From contig NW_027506963.1 of the NCBI RefSeq assembly GCF_052324685.1, positions 310,001 through 374,000 on the forward strand: a DNA stretch of 64,000 nucleotides. Reading direction: 5' to 3'. Made by a program: the position numbers and the translations under genes. Positions 22,259 to 32,200 of this stretch are shown in pieces (positions within the stretch are counted from its first letter, which is position 1; each line of letters begins with the position of its first letter). The notes below the pieces were generated by a model that was not told the origin of the DNA, ran no database searches, and saw only the letters and a list, made by a program, of their open reading frames with translations. The DNA comes from Brachyhypopomus gauderio. Lineage: Eukaryota > Chordata > Actinopteri > Gymnotiformes > Hypopomidae.

Positions 22259-25200
22259 TTAATAACATGTAAATCCTGGGGAATTCTGAATTCCAAAGTC
22301 CATATTTGTCCTAAACTCATTGTATGAATCCAGAAGTGGTAATTTCAGTGTGTTTGAGCATGTATTTGCCATTGGAAATGGTGAATCATCCAGGAACTCA
22401 ATCTTTGGCAGTGGATCCAATCCAGCAGGGGGAAGTGAAGTTAGTCCAGTTGCAAACATGAAAACGTCATCCACACACACAGCAGCCTGGCCTTCTGTAA
22501 AGCAATAGAACTGTGATGCTTATACTGCGAGTGTTTTTAATTAGTAGTAAAAATGGTCATTTATTACACAATCTCTTTAGCAAACCTTCACAATCAAGAA
22601 GATAGTCGGCCCAGTAACCCAACGTTTGACCTTCTCTAATTCTCCTGTTGCTCCCGGATGGACTGAGGTCAGGTTGGAAAAGACTCTCAAGTTGGAGAGC
22701 AGTGAGTTTCTTCTCTGAGTGGCACAGGACTGGGACCAGCAATGTAGGGTAAAGCTGCAGTGCTGTCAAAAACTGAAGGGCTGAAAGACCTTCTTTAAAT
22801 CTGGAGAGGACAACACACTGTTATACCAATCATAGTATACCAATCAGTAAATAGTATGCCAACATAATACAAATAGTATGATGACAATATAAACATTCTC
22901 TAAAATGACAATCTGCTAAATCACCAGAAACATTTTAAATGTGCTGTACATTATTTATACAGCCCTTCACACAGTATTCATTCTAAGTTGTCTGTTAACA
23001 GCTACACTGTGGACCAGCAGCACTTGTTGGGAACATGGCAAACCAACACAAAATTCTAAGAATAGGATGTTACCTGTTGATTACACACGAGTTGCGGTCA
23101 ATAATATACCATCGAAGATAGTCTGACACAATTGTTCCCTTTTCTTCAAGAGTATTCACATGTCTCAGACAACCAGCTGTCTGTAGCATTGTACTATGCC
23201 TTAGCATACTTTCTCGCAGCGCATCCACTGAAGCAGCACTCTCAATCTACAACACAAAAAAAGAAAATACATGTACAAACACCAGTGTTACAACTGTGCT
23301 GAGAATACCACTTATATATTCCATGCTTTGGGGTAGAGTGGGCTCATTGAGAAACAGGAGAAAAGGTAACTAAAACAAAAAGGTCACTCCTTACCTTTCT
23401 CTTAAAACTATAATTTTCTGATTATTTCCAACAGAAAGTTAAATTAGTTGTGTTTTCAGTAGTGAAATGAGCATCCCTTCAGTTGCATTTACTCTACTGA
23501 TTGAGAAACTAAAACTGGTTCATTCAATTACACGTTGTTCAATGTTTGGTCAGGCAAAGTGTATGGGGTTCAAACTCCATCTGGGTTTGTTCTACACTAT
23601 ACCAATAATACTTGGGCAAGGCTCCTAACACTACTCGCATGCCTCTAACATGACTGAAGATCATAAGTTGAGATGAATGAGAGCATCTGCCCTAACATAG
23701 GCTTTGTTTTCTTACCTCTCGCAAAGCTTCCCCTATTCCTTCATCAGTTATTAAATCAACTGTTCCTTTGAATGAACTCTGCCCTGCAAGGTAAAGTACA
23801 AGCTCTTCCGATAGGAAATGTGGGCCTGGACCGCCATGCACCACTGAAACTGCAATCATCTTTCCTGCCATGTAGTACTCATCCTCCCTGACAGCTGTGA
23901 ATGAAAATTATTAATATTTCTATATTCAGATACACTACATAAACATCTATATAGCCCGCCCGTTCACATTTTTACTGGCCCACAGCCTCTAGTGCAAAAT
24001 GCGGGCCCGCGTTCAAATTTTCCGGCCCACAGCCTCTGTTGACCACAGCATGTTATATTTCACCAGAAGATGGCAGTGATTTCTAACCCCCCCCACCCCC
24101 CCCCCCCCCATGCATACCATTTGCATTGTAGACCAAAAAACGTTGTCCTGCTGGTCCATCAAAAATAGGCCGATCTTTCAGATTGTTCGTTAGTAGAGTT
24201 AGAAACTCTCGTCTTGGACCACCTGCATCGATTCCATCTTCAAAAACACCAGCATCATCAGTAAATCTGACCAGCATGTCACAGCTTTCTGAATAGGTTG
24301 CACGCTTGAAACCTCGGACTGCTCCATCCCAGACATTTGACCGTGAAATGTTGAACCGGCTGACTCTTCCATGATCAATTGGATGCGACAGGTTTGTGAT
24401 GATATCAGGTAGTGTAATTTTTACTTCCTCTCTGTAATTACACAAAAGTGACCTACATTGGTAAAGATTTCAGACAGTACACAATTTGCTATTTTACACA
24501 ACGCTACATAAGCCTGTAGTATAAGGCTGCTTTCATATATTGCCAGAAATTAAATCTTAAAGCTGTAAATGTAAAGAGAAAAATTGTGTTGTCACAACCG
24601 GCAACTGTCAGCTTACATGGTCAAGTCTGGAATAGTCTTAAAATCTACAGGGACAGGCTCTTCATCCTCTTCCACACATGGTGCATAAAGGTCTGTGTAT
24701 TTACTGTAGAGAAATGGCCATTTTACAAAAAAAATAAAAAATTACACTACTTTAAGTGATTTACAAAATGAGTTATCAAAATTTTTTTTTCCTTACCTGT
24801 AGCAAGTTGACTTGACCAAATTGTCCTCTGAATCAGATATTACTATCTGAAAAATAAATTGACAAAGGAACCTAAATGTCCAACACAACACAAAACTGAA
24901 AGCAAAGAAATTGAACTAAAGCCGGCTTTAATACCTGTTCATGATTTACTGTAGAGGAATGTCCTACTGCACCTCTGAAATATGTTAAAAGTACTAGTTT
25001 AGTGCAACAGGGTAATCTTGATTGTTATATTTCACATAAATTTTGCACTGCTTAGTCAGAGGAAAAACTGGTCTCAACATAAATTTAAGGGTCTAACGGT
25101 CATGCTTTTGGAAATTAATACCTGAAATCCTGTTAAATCTAGGCATTCAGATACATTTACAATAGTGATTCTATGATTTTTGGGAGATTGTTGTGTGTGT

Positions 25201-28200
25201 CGCAGCCCGGCTAGCCTGATGCTAAGCTAGCTCGCTCGAACATCTAGACGGCGCTCCTACCTTCAAACTCGGCCTCTACTCAGCGGTGCATACCGTCAAA
25301 GCGTCATTATGCCACCAAAAAGAAGCACGTTAGTGGAGGAGAATGAGGATCTCAGGAAGACTCTAGACTCTCTCACACAAGATGTGTCGGAAATCAAGTC
25401 CAAACAAGACAAGATTCTGCAACTTGTGGAGGAGGTTTACAAACTAAGGGCGCTGGTCGAGGAGAAAGACATGAAGATTGCAGTGCTGGAGCGACGAGTG
25501 GACGACTTGGAGCAATACTCAAGGATGAACGACGTGATTGTGACCGGCATAAAGCTAAAACCCCGGTCTTACGCACGTGCGGTGACCGCGGACAGCGAGG
25601 ACAGAGACGGCAAGCTGGATGTGAGCTCCACGGAGCAACAAGTGGCGGCTTTTCTTGCGACCAGAGACATACATCTGGACATTGACTCTATCGAGGCTTG
25701 TCATCCTCTTCCAGCTATAGGTAACACCACACCAGCTGTAATCCTGAGGTTTGTAAATAGAAAAAACAAACTTGCACTAATGAAACAAGGGAAAAAGCTG
25801 AAGGGTACAAATGTTTATTTGAATGATCATTTGATTAAACGGAATGCGGACATTGCCAAAAAAGCCAGGTATCTGCGGAAACAAAACAAAATACAGAGCA
25901 CATGGGTCGCGAATTGTAAAATATATATAAAACTTAAAGGTACACCAGAAGAAGCCAAGGTGATGGTCATTAAGGACTTGGAGGAACTGAAAAAATACGA
26001 TGAGTAGGAAAAACTATCAGTCTGAAACAATGATATCTAATAATGATCAAATTATAAGGATGGAAAAAGAAATAGGGATACAGCAAATGATTGTGAATTA
26101 TGGGCACTTAGACCTGAACTTATTTGAGTACACTGATCATAAAGTGTCAGGTTTGGGTGATGATTTAGATCCAGACAATAACCTGTTAATATCAAAAACA
26201 ATAGAGTGTAAGTACTTCACGGACGATGATTACAAATATGTTAACTCTAAAGGGAAATTCTCCATTATTCATTTTAATAGTAGAAGCATGTATAGTAACT
26301 TCATTTATATAAAAGACTATTTACAACAGTTTCCACAATCATTTCACATTATTGCAATTTCAGAAACATGGTTTAATGAGGATATAGGTATAGATTTTGA
26401 ACTGGAGGGTTATAATTTGAACTATCTGAACAGAAATAACAAAAGGGGAGGGGGCGTTGCTATATATGTTCACAATAGTATTAGATACAAAGTAATAGAT
26501 AATATGACTATTACAATAAAAGACACATTAGAATGTATATCAATAGAAATATTTAATGGAAAAAAGAAAAATATTACTGTAAGTTGTGTATACAGGTCAC
26601 CAGGTTCAAGTCTGGATATTTTTACAGATTGGGTGGAAAAAACTTTTTCTACAATGAAGAATAAATCAGTGTTTATCTGTGGGGATTTCAATATTGATGT
26701 AATTAATCCTAATAATAACAAAGCAACCGATGAATTTATTAACATGATGTATAGTATGAGCTTTTTTCCAACTATTACTAAACCTAGTAGAATTACATCT
26801 CACAGTGCAACACTCATTGATAATATTTTCACAAATAATATTGAATTTATAAATATTAGTGGCCTTATGATCTGTGATATAACCGATCATTTACCTGTTT
26901 TTATAATATATGATGACGACTGTAATCACGATAAAGCACCCAAAAAACCCATATATAAAAGAATAAAAAATGATAGAACTATCAATGCATTGTATTATGA
27001 TCTCCTAGAACAAGACTGGAATATAGTATACAAAGAAAGTAATGTTGATTGTGCATTTGAGAAATTTCTACAAAAATTTACTTTAGCATATAATAAAAAC
27101 TGTCCAATTCATCAAATTAGTAAAAACAATAGCATTATAAAATGTCCATGGCTAACCAATGGATTAAGAAATGCCTGTAAGAAGAAGAATACTTTGTATA
27201 AACAGTTTATCAGGTTAAGGACTAGGGAGTCGGAGCAGAGATATAAAATTTATAAAAATAAACTCACTGATATTATGAGAACTAGTAAAAAAATATATTA
27301 TAGCAATTTATTAGTGGATAATAAGAATAACACTAAAAAGGTTTGGGGAATACTGAACACAGTTATTAAGGGGTATAAAATTAAGAAATCATATCCAGAT
27401 TATTTTACTGACAGTGAGACCAATGAGAATTATAATATGGATGATGTTGTAAATAAATTTAATAAATTTTTTGTAAATGTTGGGCCAAACTTGGCTGCTA
27501 AAATTCCGAAATGCAAAGTAAACCAAAGAGATAATTTATCAATAGGAAGCAAACTAAGTACAATGTTTCTGTCTGGAGTAACCGAGTCTGAACTAGTCGA
27601 TACAGTTAATAAGTGTAAAAATAAATCATCTACCGATTGCTATGACATAGATATGACTGTAATTAAAAAAGTTGTAAATAGTATTTCTAAACCATTAACA
27701 TATATATGTAACCTATCTTTCAAAACAGGAACATTTCCAAATAAAATGAAGATTGCAAAAGTAATACCACTTTATAAAAACGGCGACAAGCACATCTTCA
27801 CTAACTACAGACCGGTCTCTCTACTTCCTCAGTTTTCAAAAATATTGGAGAAACTGTTCAACAATAGATTAGAGAAGTTTTTAGATAAACATAATATAAT
27901 TAATGAAAGTCAGTATGGCTTTAGGTCAAAGAGATCAACATCTATGGCTATAATTGATGCAGTAGAAGAGATCACAAATAAACTAGACAAGAAAAAATAT
28001 GCAGCTGGAATATTTATTGATTTGAAAAAAGCCTTTGATACACTGGATCATGAAATTTTACTAAATAAACTGACAAGGTATGGCATCAGGGGAGTGGCCT
28101 TAAATTGGATTCAAAGCTATTTGACGAAGAGACAACAGTTTGTGAAGATGGATGAAATTGAGTCAGGATATTTGGACGTTGCTTGTGGGGTTCCACAGGG

Positions 28201-31200
28201 GTCGGTATTGGGTCCTAAGCTGTTTATTTTGTATATAAATGATATATTTGAAGTTTCAAAGTCATTAAAACTAATTTTATTTGCAGATGATACCAATGTA
28301 TTTTATTCTAGTGATAATTATGTTGACCTAATACAAAGTGTTAACAGTGAATTAAATAAATTAAAGGTATGGATGGATATTAATAAACTTTCTTTAAATT
28401 TAAATAAAACTAAAGCTGTATTCTTCGGGTACAATAAGGAAAATTTAGATCAGGTTATAAATATAGATGGTGTTAGTATTGCTACTGTGTCAGAAGTAAA
28501 ATTTTTAGGAATAACCATAGACAGTAAACTAAGCTGGAAACCACACATCAAACACATACAAAGTAAAGTTTCTAAAAGTGTTTCAGTTATCAATAAGGTC
28601 AAATACTTCCTGAATTACAATGCATTGTATTTATTGTATTGTTCATTAGTATTGCCATACTTAATTTACTGTATAGAAATTTGGGGCAATAACTATAAAA
28701 GTTCTCTGTATCCCCTCTTCTTAATTCAGAAACGTGCTGTACGAGTTATCCATAAAGTAGGATTTTATGATCACACTCATAAGTTGTTCCTACAGTCTAA
28801 ATTACTAAAACTACCTGATCTGGTGGATTTCTATACAGCACAGCTTCTATATAAAGCAAATAAAAATAGTTTGCCTACTAATATTCAAAAGCTTTTCACA
28901 AAGAGAGAAAGGGCATATAACTTGAGGGGTAGTGGCAACTTTAAGATTCAGCCAATAAGAACAAAGAGGAAAAGTTTGTGTGTGTCTGTGTGTGGGGTTA
29001 AGCTTTGGAACCAACTGGGGCAACAACTAAAGCAATGTCCAAATATTCATTACTTTAAATCAAAATATAAAGAAACAGTTTGGTTGCAATACATGGCAGC
29101 CAGTTAGGCAGTCATTGTTGGATTAAAAATAATAATAATAATAATATAAATAACAGTAAAAATAATAATAATAATAAATATTGATGATGACGATAGTAGT
29201 GATGATGGTGATGGTTAATAGTAATAGTGATGATAACCATTGTTGTTGTTATCATGGTTAATGTTGTTATTGTTAGTAGAGTAATTCATATTGATATAAC
29301 TACCTACATAGTAATGTGAAATGGACATATGTAATATGGAATAAATCTGGGATACTATGTATCTATAATATTTGTATGTGTGATAGTGTTGTGGGTTGTG
29401 GATGGCAGCAAAAAGATGGATTCTGATTTGGGATGGACGGGGGGTGGGAATTAATAAGCATGGCTTCATCCCACTCCTTTCCAAGTTGTTGTATGTATGT
29501 TGATGTATGCGTAATGTATGCATATGTGTAACTGTAAAATATGAATATTTATATATAATTGTATATTGGATTGTAATTGTTGGCTTGGCTTGGAATAAAT
29601 TAAATCAAATCAAATCAAACATGTGACCTCAACACATACTATATTTGACAAAGGACTTACGTTTACATGTTAGTACTTACACTTCATCTTCGGGTCTGTT
29701 GTTTGGTGTACTTTGGTTCTGGGGTTTAAAAACCTGAGGTTAAAAACAAACAATTCACAAAAACATTAGGTAGTATGTACTGTTCTTCTCTTACGACACA
29801 TATACTGACCAGCCAGTTCATTAAAGCCACCACACTCCTCCACTCATATCCTCACTCTGACTACTGACCATAGAGATGCACACTGTAGTTCAGATTCAGT
29901 GTTCAGGACTAAGTATATTTTTTCCTAATTTGCTTAAATGTTAACTCACCACAGTGTCAGCCTCACTGAATTCAGCTCTGCTCCTAGTTGTGATGACAAT
30001 TTCAGAATCAGAGTTTGATTCAGAGTTAACATTGACTGCAGATACATGAAACAAAATAAAAATTAAAATCACAATTATGTATGTAACCGTAATTATATAA
30101 AAGTACTATATCAGATCCACAGACCTTCTCCAAAATGTTTTTGCAGGCACACAAACAAAGTGATCTTGCAATACGTCTTTCCAATTTCCTTTTTATATCC
30201 AGCCAATGTGAATGACCTTTCAGTCCCAGGCACATAGACCACCTCAGAGCAGTCTGGATACAAAAGGACATATGGTCCTTCTTCCATGTCCTTGTAAAAC
30301 ACCCTCATTTTCTGAACAGCTTGTTTCAGCAAATCACGTGCTTCTATCTCTGGGTCAGTAAGTAAGGGGAGTGTTTTTCCTCTCACAGGTTTTAAGTCAC
30401 ATCCATGTGGTACCATCAATCCAATGTTTATCTAGCAAAATAAACAAAGAATATGATTACTGTACATTTTATATGCAACAGCTATTTAAATAGCAATACA
30501 AACGTTCATACTGTAATGAATATTATATAATGAAATCTGTCCTTGTAAGCTAATCTGTGGTTATTATTTTTTTTGACTGTAACTAATGCTAAAATGGCCC
30601 AAAGCAATGAAAAATAGAGAAGCTTTCTATTTTTACCTTGGATGCTTAAAATAGTCATATAGATTATACACACTATGATCGATTCCGGGCCCGCCGACGG
30701 GCCTGGGATTTTTTACCATTTTTAATCAAATTCGTCTACTGATAAAACCTGACCTAACTGTAAACACATTCTCTTGCAGCTATCCATGTTGAGCAACTTA
30801 CCTGAACTTGTCTCCTTTCTTGTTTTGATCGTCTCTTTGGCCCACAGCTAAAGGCCTGTCTTTCTTTTGATTTGCTGTTTCTGTACTCCATGAAATGTTT
30901 GTAAGATGGGCAAGGCTGTTCAGCTGGAACAAACAGACCTAATCAACATTTTCAACTGAAAGTTATCAATCAAACATCCGTCATTCCTGCTCTCCCACAA
31001 AATATTTTTTCTGTCATTCTTGTCCCGATTGTTATGCCAAGCTGGCTTCATATTTTGGCAGCCCTTTTCTAATCAAATAAATGAGTGCATAGCATAAAAA
31101 ACATCTCTGATAAAGACAGCTAGCTAGCTAGCGTTTACAATTCTATCCTTACATTACTAGCGTTTACATTACTAGCTAGCTAGCGTTACACTTACTGTCA

Positions 31201-31367
31201 TTAACATTTCCAAGTGGTTTAGACATCGACGTAGCATCGGTTTCTGACTGCTCTTTTAAAAACTCCAAAGACTTCCCACATGAAAAACAAAAACTTGCCA
31301 ACTGGCTAAAATGGGTGCCGCAAAATGGACAAAACATTGCTAATCTTGACTTGACCGCTAACTCCAC
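22259..31367 (-). CDS. HECT E3 ubiquitin ligase of the transposon (677 aa, 13 exons)
   Basis: Exons 31196-31367, 30802-30923, 30125-30431, 29950-30035, 29681-29733, 24935-24974, 24797-24846, 24617-24703, 24118-24431, 23716-23894, 23074-23246, 22586-22800 and 22259-22494. All have GT-AG borders and matching phases, 2,034 nt in total. Residues 1-42 equal the transposase N-terminus (zinc ribbon). Then come a basic segment ([11 protein letters not shown]), a conserved domain ([18 protein letters not shown]) and an acidic linker with two SUMO-interacting-like motifs (SEIVI at 211-215, IVISDSED at 261-268). The HECT domain covers about 325-677, with N-lobe [34 protein letters not shown] and the C-lobe catalytic C645 in [11 protein letters not shown], 32 residues from the end. 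It resembles the HECT part of fish G2E3-like proteins. It would pass ubiquitin from E2 to an unknown substrate. The LINE lies in intron 5. Confidence 0.9.
24080..24112 (-). other. G-run directly after a HECT 5' splice site
   Basis: On the minus strand, the intron after the exon ending at 24118 starts GTATGCATG and then runs into long uninterrupted guanine tracts. A quadruplex could form next to this donor. Confidence 0.6.
25309..26007 (+). CDS. LINE ORF1, coiled-coil nucleic-acid-binding protein (232 aa)
   Basis: Starts [17 protein letters not shown]. It has a strong coiled coil over about residues 8-70 (heptads through [19 protein letters not shown], then [20 protein letters not shown]). 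An RRM-like part follows, with [23 protein letters not shown] and [12 protein letters not shown]. This is the common ORF1 plan of several LINE clades: a trimeric RNA chaperone for the element's own transcript. Undamaged. Its stop overlaps the ATG of ORF2, so ORF2 may be translated by reinitiation or stop-start coupling. Confidence 0.87.
   Translation: MPPKRSTLVEENEDLRKTLDSLTQDVSEIKSKQDKILQLVEEVYKLRALVEEKDMKIAVLERRVDDLEQYSRMNDVIVTGIKLKPRSYARAVTADSEDRDGKLDVSSTEQQVAAFLATRDIHLDIDSIEACHPLPAIGNTTPAVILRFVNRKNKLALMKQGKKLKGTNVYLNDHLIKRNADIAKKARYLRKQNKIQSTWVANCKIYIKLKGTPEEAKVMVIKDLEELKKYDE
26000..29107 (+). CDS. LINE ORF2, endonuclease-reverse transcriptase (1035 aa, intact)
   Basis: An AP endonuclease at about residues 85-310 ([60 protein letters not shown]) is followed by the reverse transcriptase at about 590-860. 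RT motifs are [62 protein letters not shown] and the catalytic [11 protein letters not shown]. The C-terminal part has [17 protein letters not shown] and WNQLG. No RNase H domain was seen. Length and order match CR1/L2/Daphne-type elements; the exact clade needs a tree. The uninterrupted frame suggests recent insertion. Confidence 0.92.
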   Translation: MSRKNYQSETMISNNDQIIRMEKEIGIQQMIVNYGHLDLNLFEYTDHKVSGLGDDLDPDNNLLISKTIECKYFTDDDYKYVNSKGKFSIIHFNSRSMYSNFIYIKDYLQQFPQSFHIIAISETWFNEDIGIDFELEGYNLNYLNRNNKRGGGVAIYVHNSIRYKVIDNMTITIKDTLECISIEIFNGKKKNITVSCVYRSPGSSLDIFTDWVEKTFSTMKNKSVFICGDFNIDVINPNNNKATDEFINMMYSMSFFPTITKPSRITSHSATLIDNIFTNNIEFINISGLMICDITDHLPVFIIYDDDCNHDKAPKKPIYKRIKNDRTINALYYDLLEQDWNIVYKESNVDCAFEKFLQKFTLAYNKNCPIHQISKNNSIIKCPWLTNGLRNACKKKNTLYKQFIRLRTRESEQRYKIYKNKLTDIMRTSKKIYYSNLLVDNKNNTKKVWGILNTVIKGYKIKKSYPDYFTDSETNENYNMDDVVNKFNKFFVNVGPNLAAKIPKCKVNQRDNLSIGSKLSTMFLSGVTESELVDTVNKCKNKSSTDCYDIDMTVIKKVVNSISKPLTYICNLSFKTGTFPNKMKIAKVIPLYKNGDKHIFTNYRPVSLLPQFSKILEKLFNNRLEKFLDKHNIINESQYGFRSKRSTSMAIIDAVEEITNKLDKKKYAAGIFIDLKKAFDTLDHEILLNKLTRYGIRGVALNWIQSYLTKRQQFVKMDEIESGYLDVACGVPQGSVLGPKLFILYINDIFEVSKSLKLILFADDTNVFYSSDNYVDLIQSVNSELNKLKVWMDINKLSLNLNKTKAVFFGYNKENLDQVINIDGVSIATVSEVKFLGITIDSKLSWKPHIKHIQSKVSKSVSVINKVKYFLNYNALYLLYCSLVLPYLIYCIEIWGNNYKSSLYPLFLIQKRAVRVIHKVGFYDHTHKLFLQSKLLKLPDLVDFYTAQLLYKANKNSLPTNIQKLFTKRERAYNLRGSGNFKIQPIRTKRKSLCVSVCGVKLWNQLGQQLKQCPNIHYFKSKYKETVWLQYMAAS

Positions 31368-31605
31368 TCACTCTATCCCCGCGAACAAGTTTGATTGACA
31401 CAATGGTCAGCAACAAGCACTTCCTTTGTTTTGTACCTACCCTTTCCGTCAGATTCGCCGTTTGTAAATTTGTTTCGGTAGCCTACTGGTAAAAGTGTTT
31501 CGGTAGCTGGTAAAAGTGTTTCGATACTTGTAAATTCGTTTTTTGTATTTTTGTAAATTTGTTTCCTAAAATGTAAACTTGTTTTGCCCTTATCGGCCAC
31601 CGTAC
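31242..31605 (-). repeat. Right terminal inverted repeat (364 bp)
   Basis: Inverse of 20352-20715. It holds the 5' UTR and first 42 codons of the HECT gene; the reading frames separate right at its inner edge (KEQSE then TDATS). The six iterated motifs lie at 31464-31585. Confidence 0.93.
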
Positions 31606-31609
31606 TGGA
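31606..31609. repeat. 4-bp target site duplication TGGA (right)
   Basis: Matches 20348-20351. The retroviral pol sequence resumes after it. Confidence 0.8.
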
Positions 31610-32059
31610 GCCTGCAAAACTGTATGTTGGGCTGTGGAGTCTGTGAAGGCATTGCCTTTTGCTACTGTGTCGCCTGTTCTGGTGTGTGCGGCACATTTGA
31701 TGATTGCAGTTGTGAGATTAGTTGGTGCTTTATCTTTGACCTTGAGCTGGTAAGGAATGGTGAGCTCAGCTGCTTGGGCAGAATAATGTGGCGGGAGTGA
31801 TATTGTTTCCAAAACCTCTTGTGTGGATAAATGTGCTTTTTTTTCTCTGGTCCTTAAAAATGTTTGACCCAAAGGGCGAGTTGAGCGTACTCCACTATAT
31901 CTCTGAATGCTACCAGTGCCCGCACCCCGGCTGCCCCGGGGTCTAGTTTTCCTGAAAAGTAGGCTACTGGCCTCTGTCTGTCACTGTGGGCTTGAGTCAA
32001 AACACTGGTCCTTTAACGTCAACACTCCCCACACACATACGAACACTGACTACACACAC

Positions 32060-32200
32060 ATAAATTCTGAACTTTTATTTCAGAATTCAAAACTGTTCTT
32101 AAGACTCATTTGTTCAAACGGGCTTATTCTCTTTAACAAATGTTATTTTTGTCTCTGTTATGTCAGAATTTCAGTACATACTACGTCATGACCCAGGAAG
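32060..32200 (+). mobile_element. Short L2 3' fragment
   Basis: Plus-strand FQNSKLFLRLICSNGLILFN resembles the L2 ORF2 C-terminus (pattern F.S.LKT.LF..A). It is 5'-truncated and lies within retroviral pol. Confidence 0.5.

Larger units (their letters stand above)
25190..29610 (+). mobile_element. CR1/L2-group (Jockey superfamily) LINE with two intact ORFs
   Basis: Inserted in intron 5 of the transposon's HECT gene. The 5' UTR starts near 25190. ORF1 and ORF2 overlap by 8 bp. The 3' UTR is rich in AAT/GAT repeats and ends in an (AAATC)n tail at about 29595-29615. No clear target duplication was found. The exact 5' limit is uncertain by tens of bases. Confidence 0.87.
20352..31605. mobile_element. 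Two-gene DNA transposon (DDE integrase + HECT ligase) with 364-bp TIRs
   Basis: An 11,254-bp element inserted into retroviral pol. Ends are GTACGGTGGCCGATAAGGGC and its inverse, with 364-bp inverted repeats (20352-20715 and 31242-31605) differing at one base that I found, flanked by TGGA duplications. It encodes a plus-strand integrase-type transposase (20590-21960) and a minus-strand HECT E3 ligase (31367-22259). Their 3' ends face each other 298 bp apart. Both genes are fully open with consistent splice phases. A LINE of about 4.4 kb (25190-29610) sits in a HECT intron; without it the element is about 6.8 kb. I know of no named family with this combination, but I could not search. Confidence 0.9.

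Noticed and set aside
25072..29640. Possible target duplication of the LINE (CTCAACA at about 25074 and 29629)
   Set aside because: The left copy lies about 115 bp before the recognisable LINE 5' end and the match is short, so it is likely chance.
22259..31367. HECT gene as an ordinary host G2E3-like gene
   Set aside because: Its first exon lies in one arm of the 364-bp inverted repeat shared with a transposase, and both sit between matching TGGA duplications inside a retrovirus.
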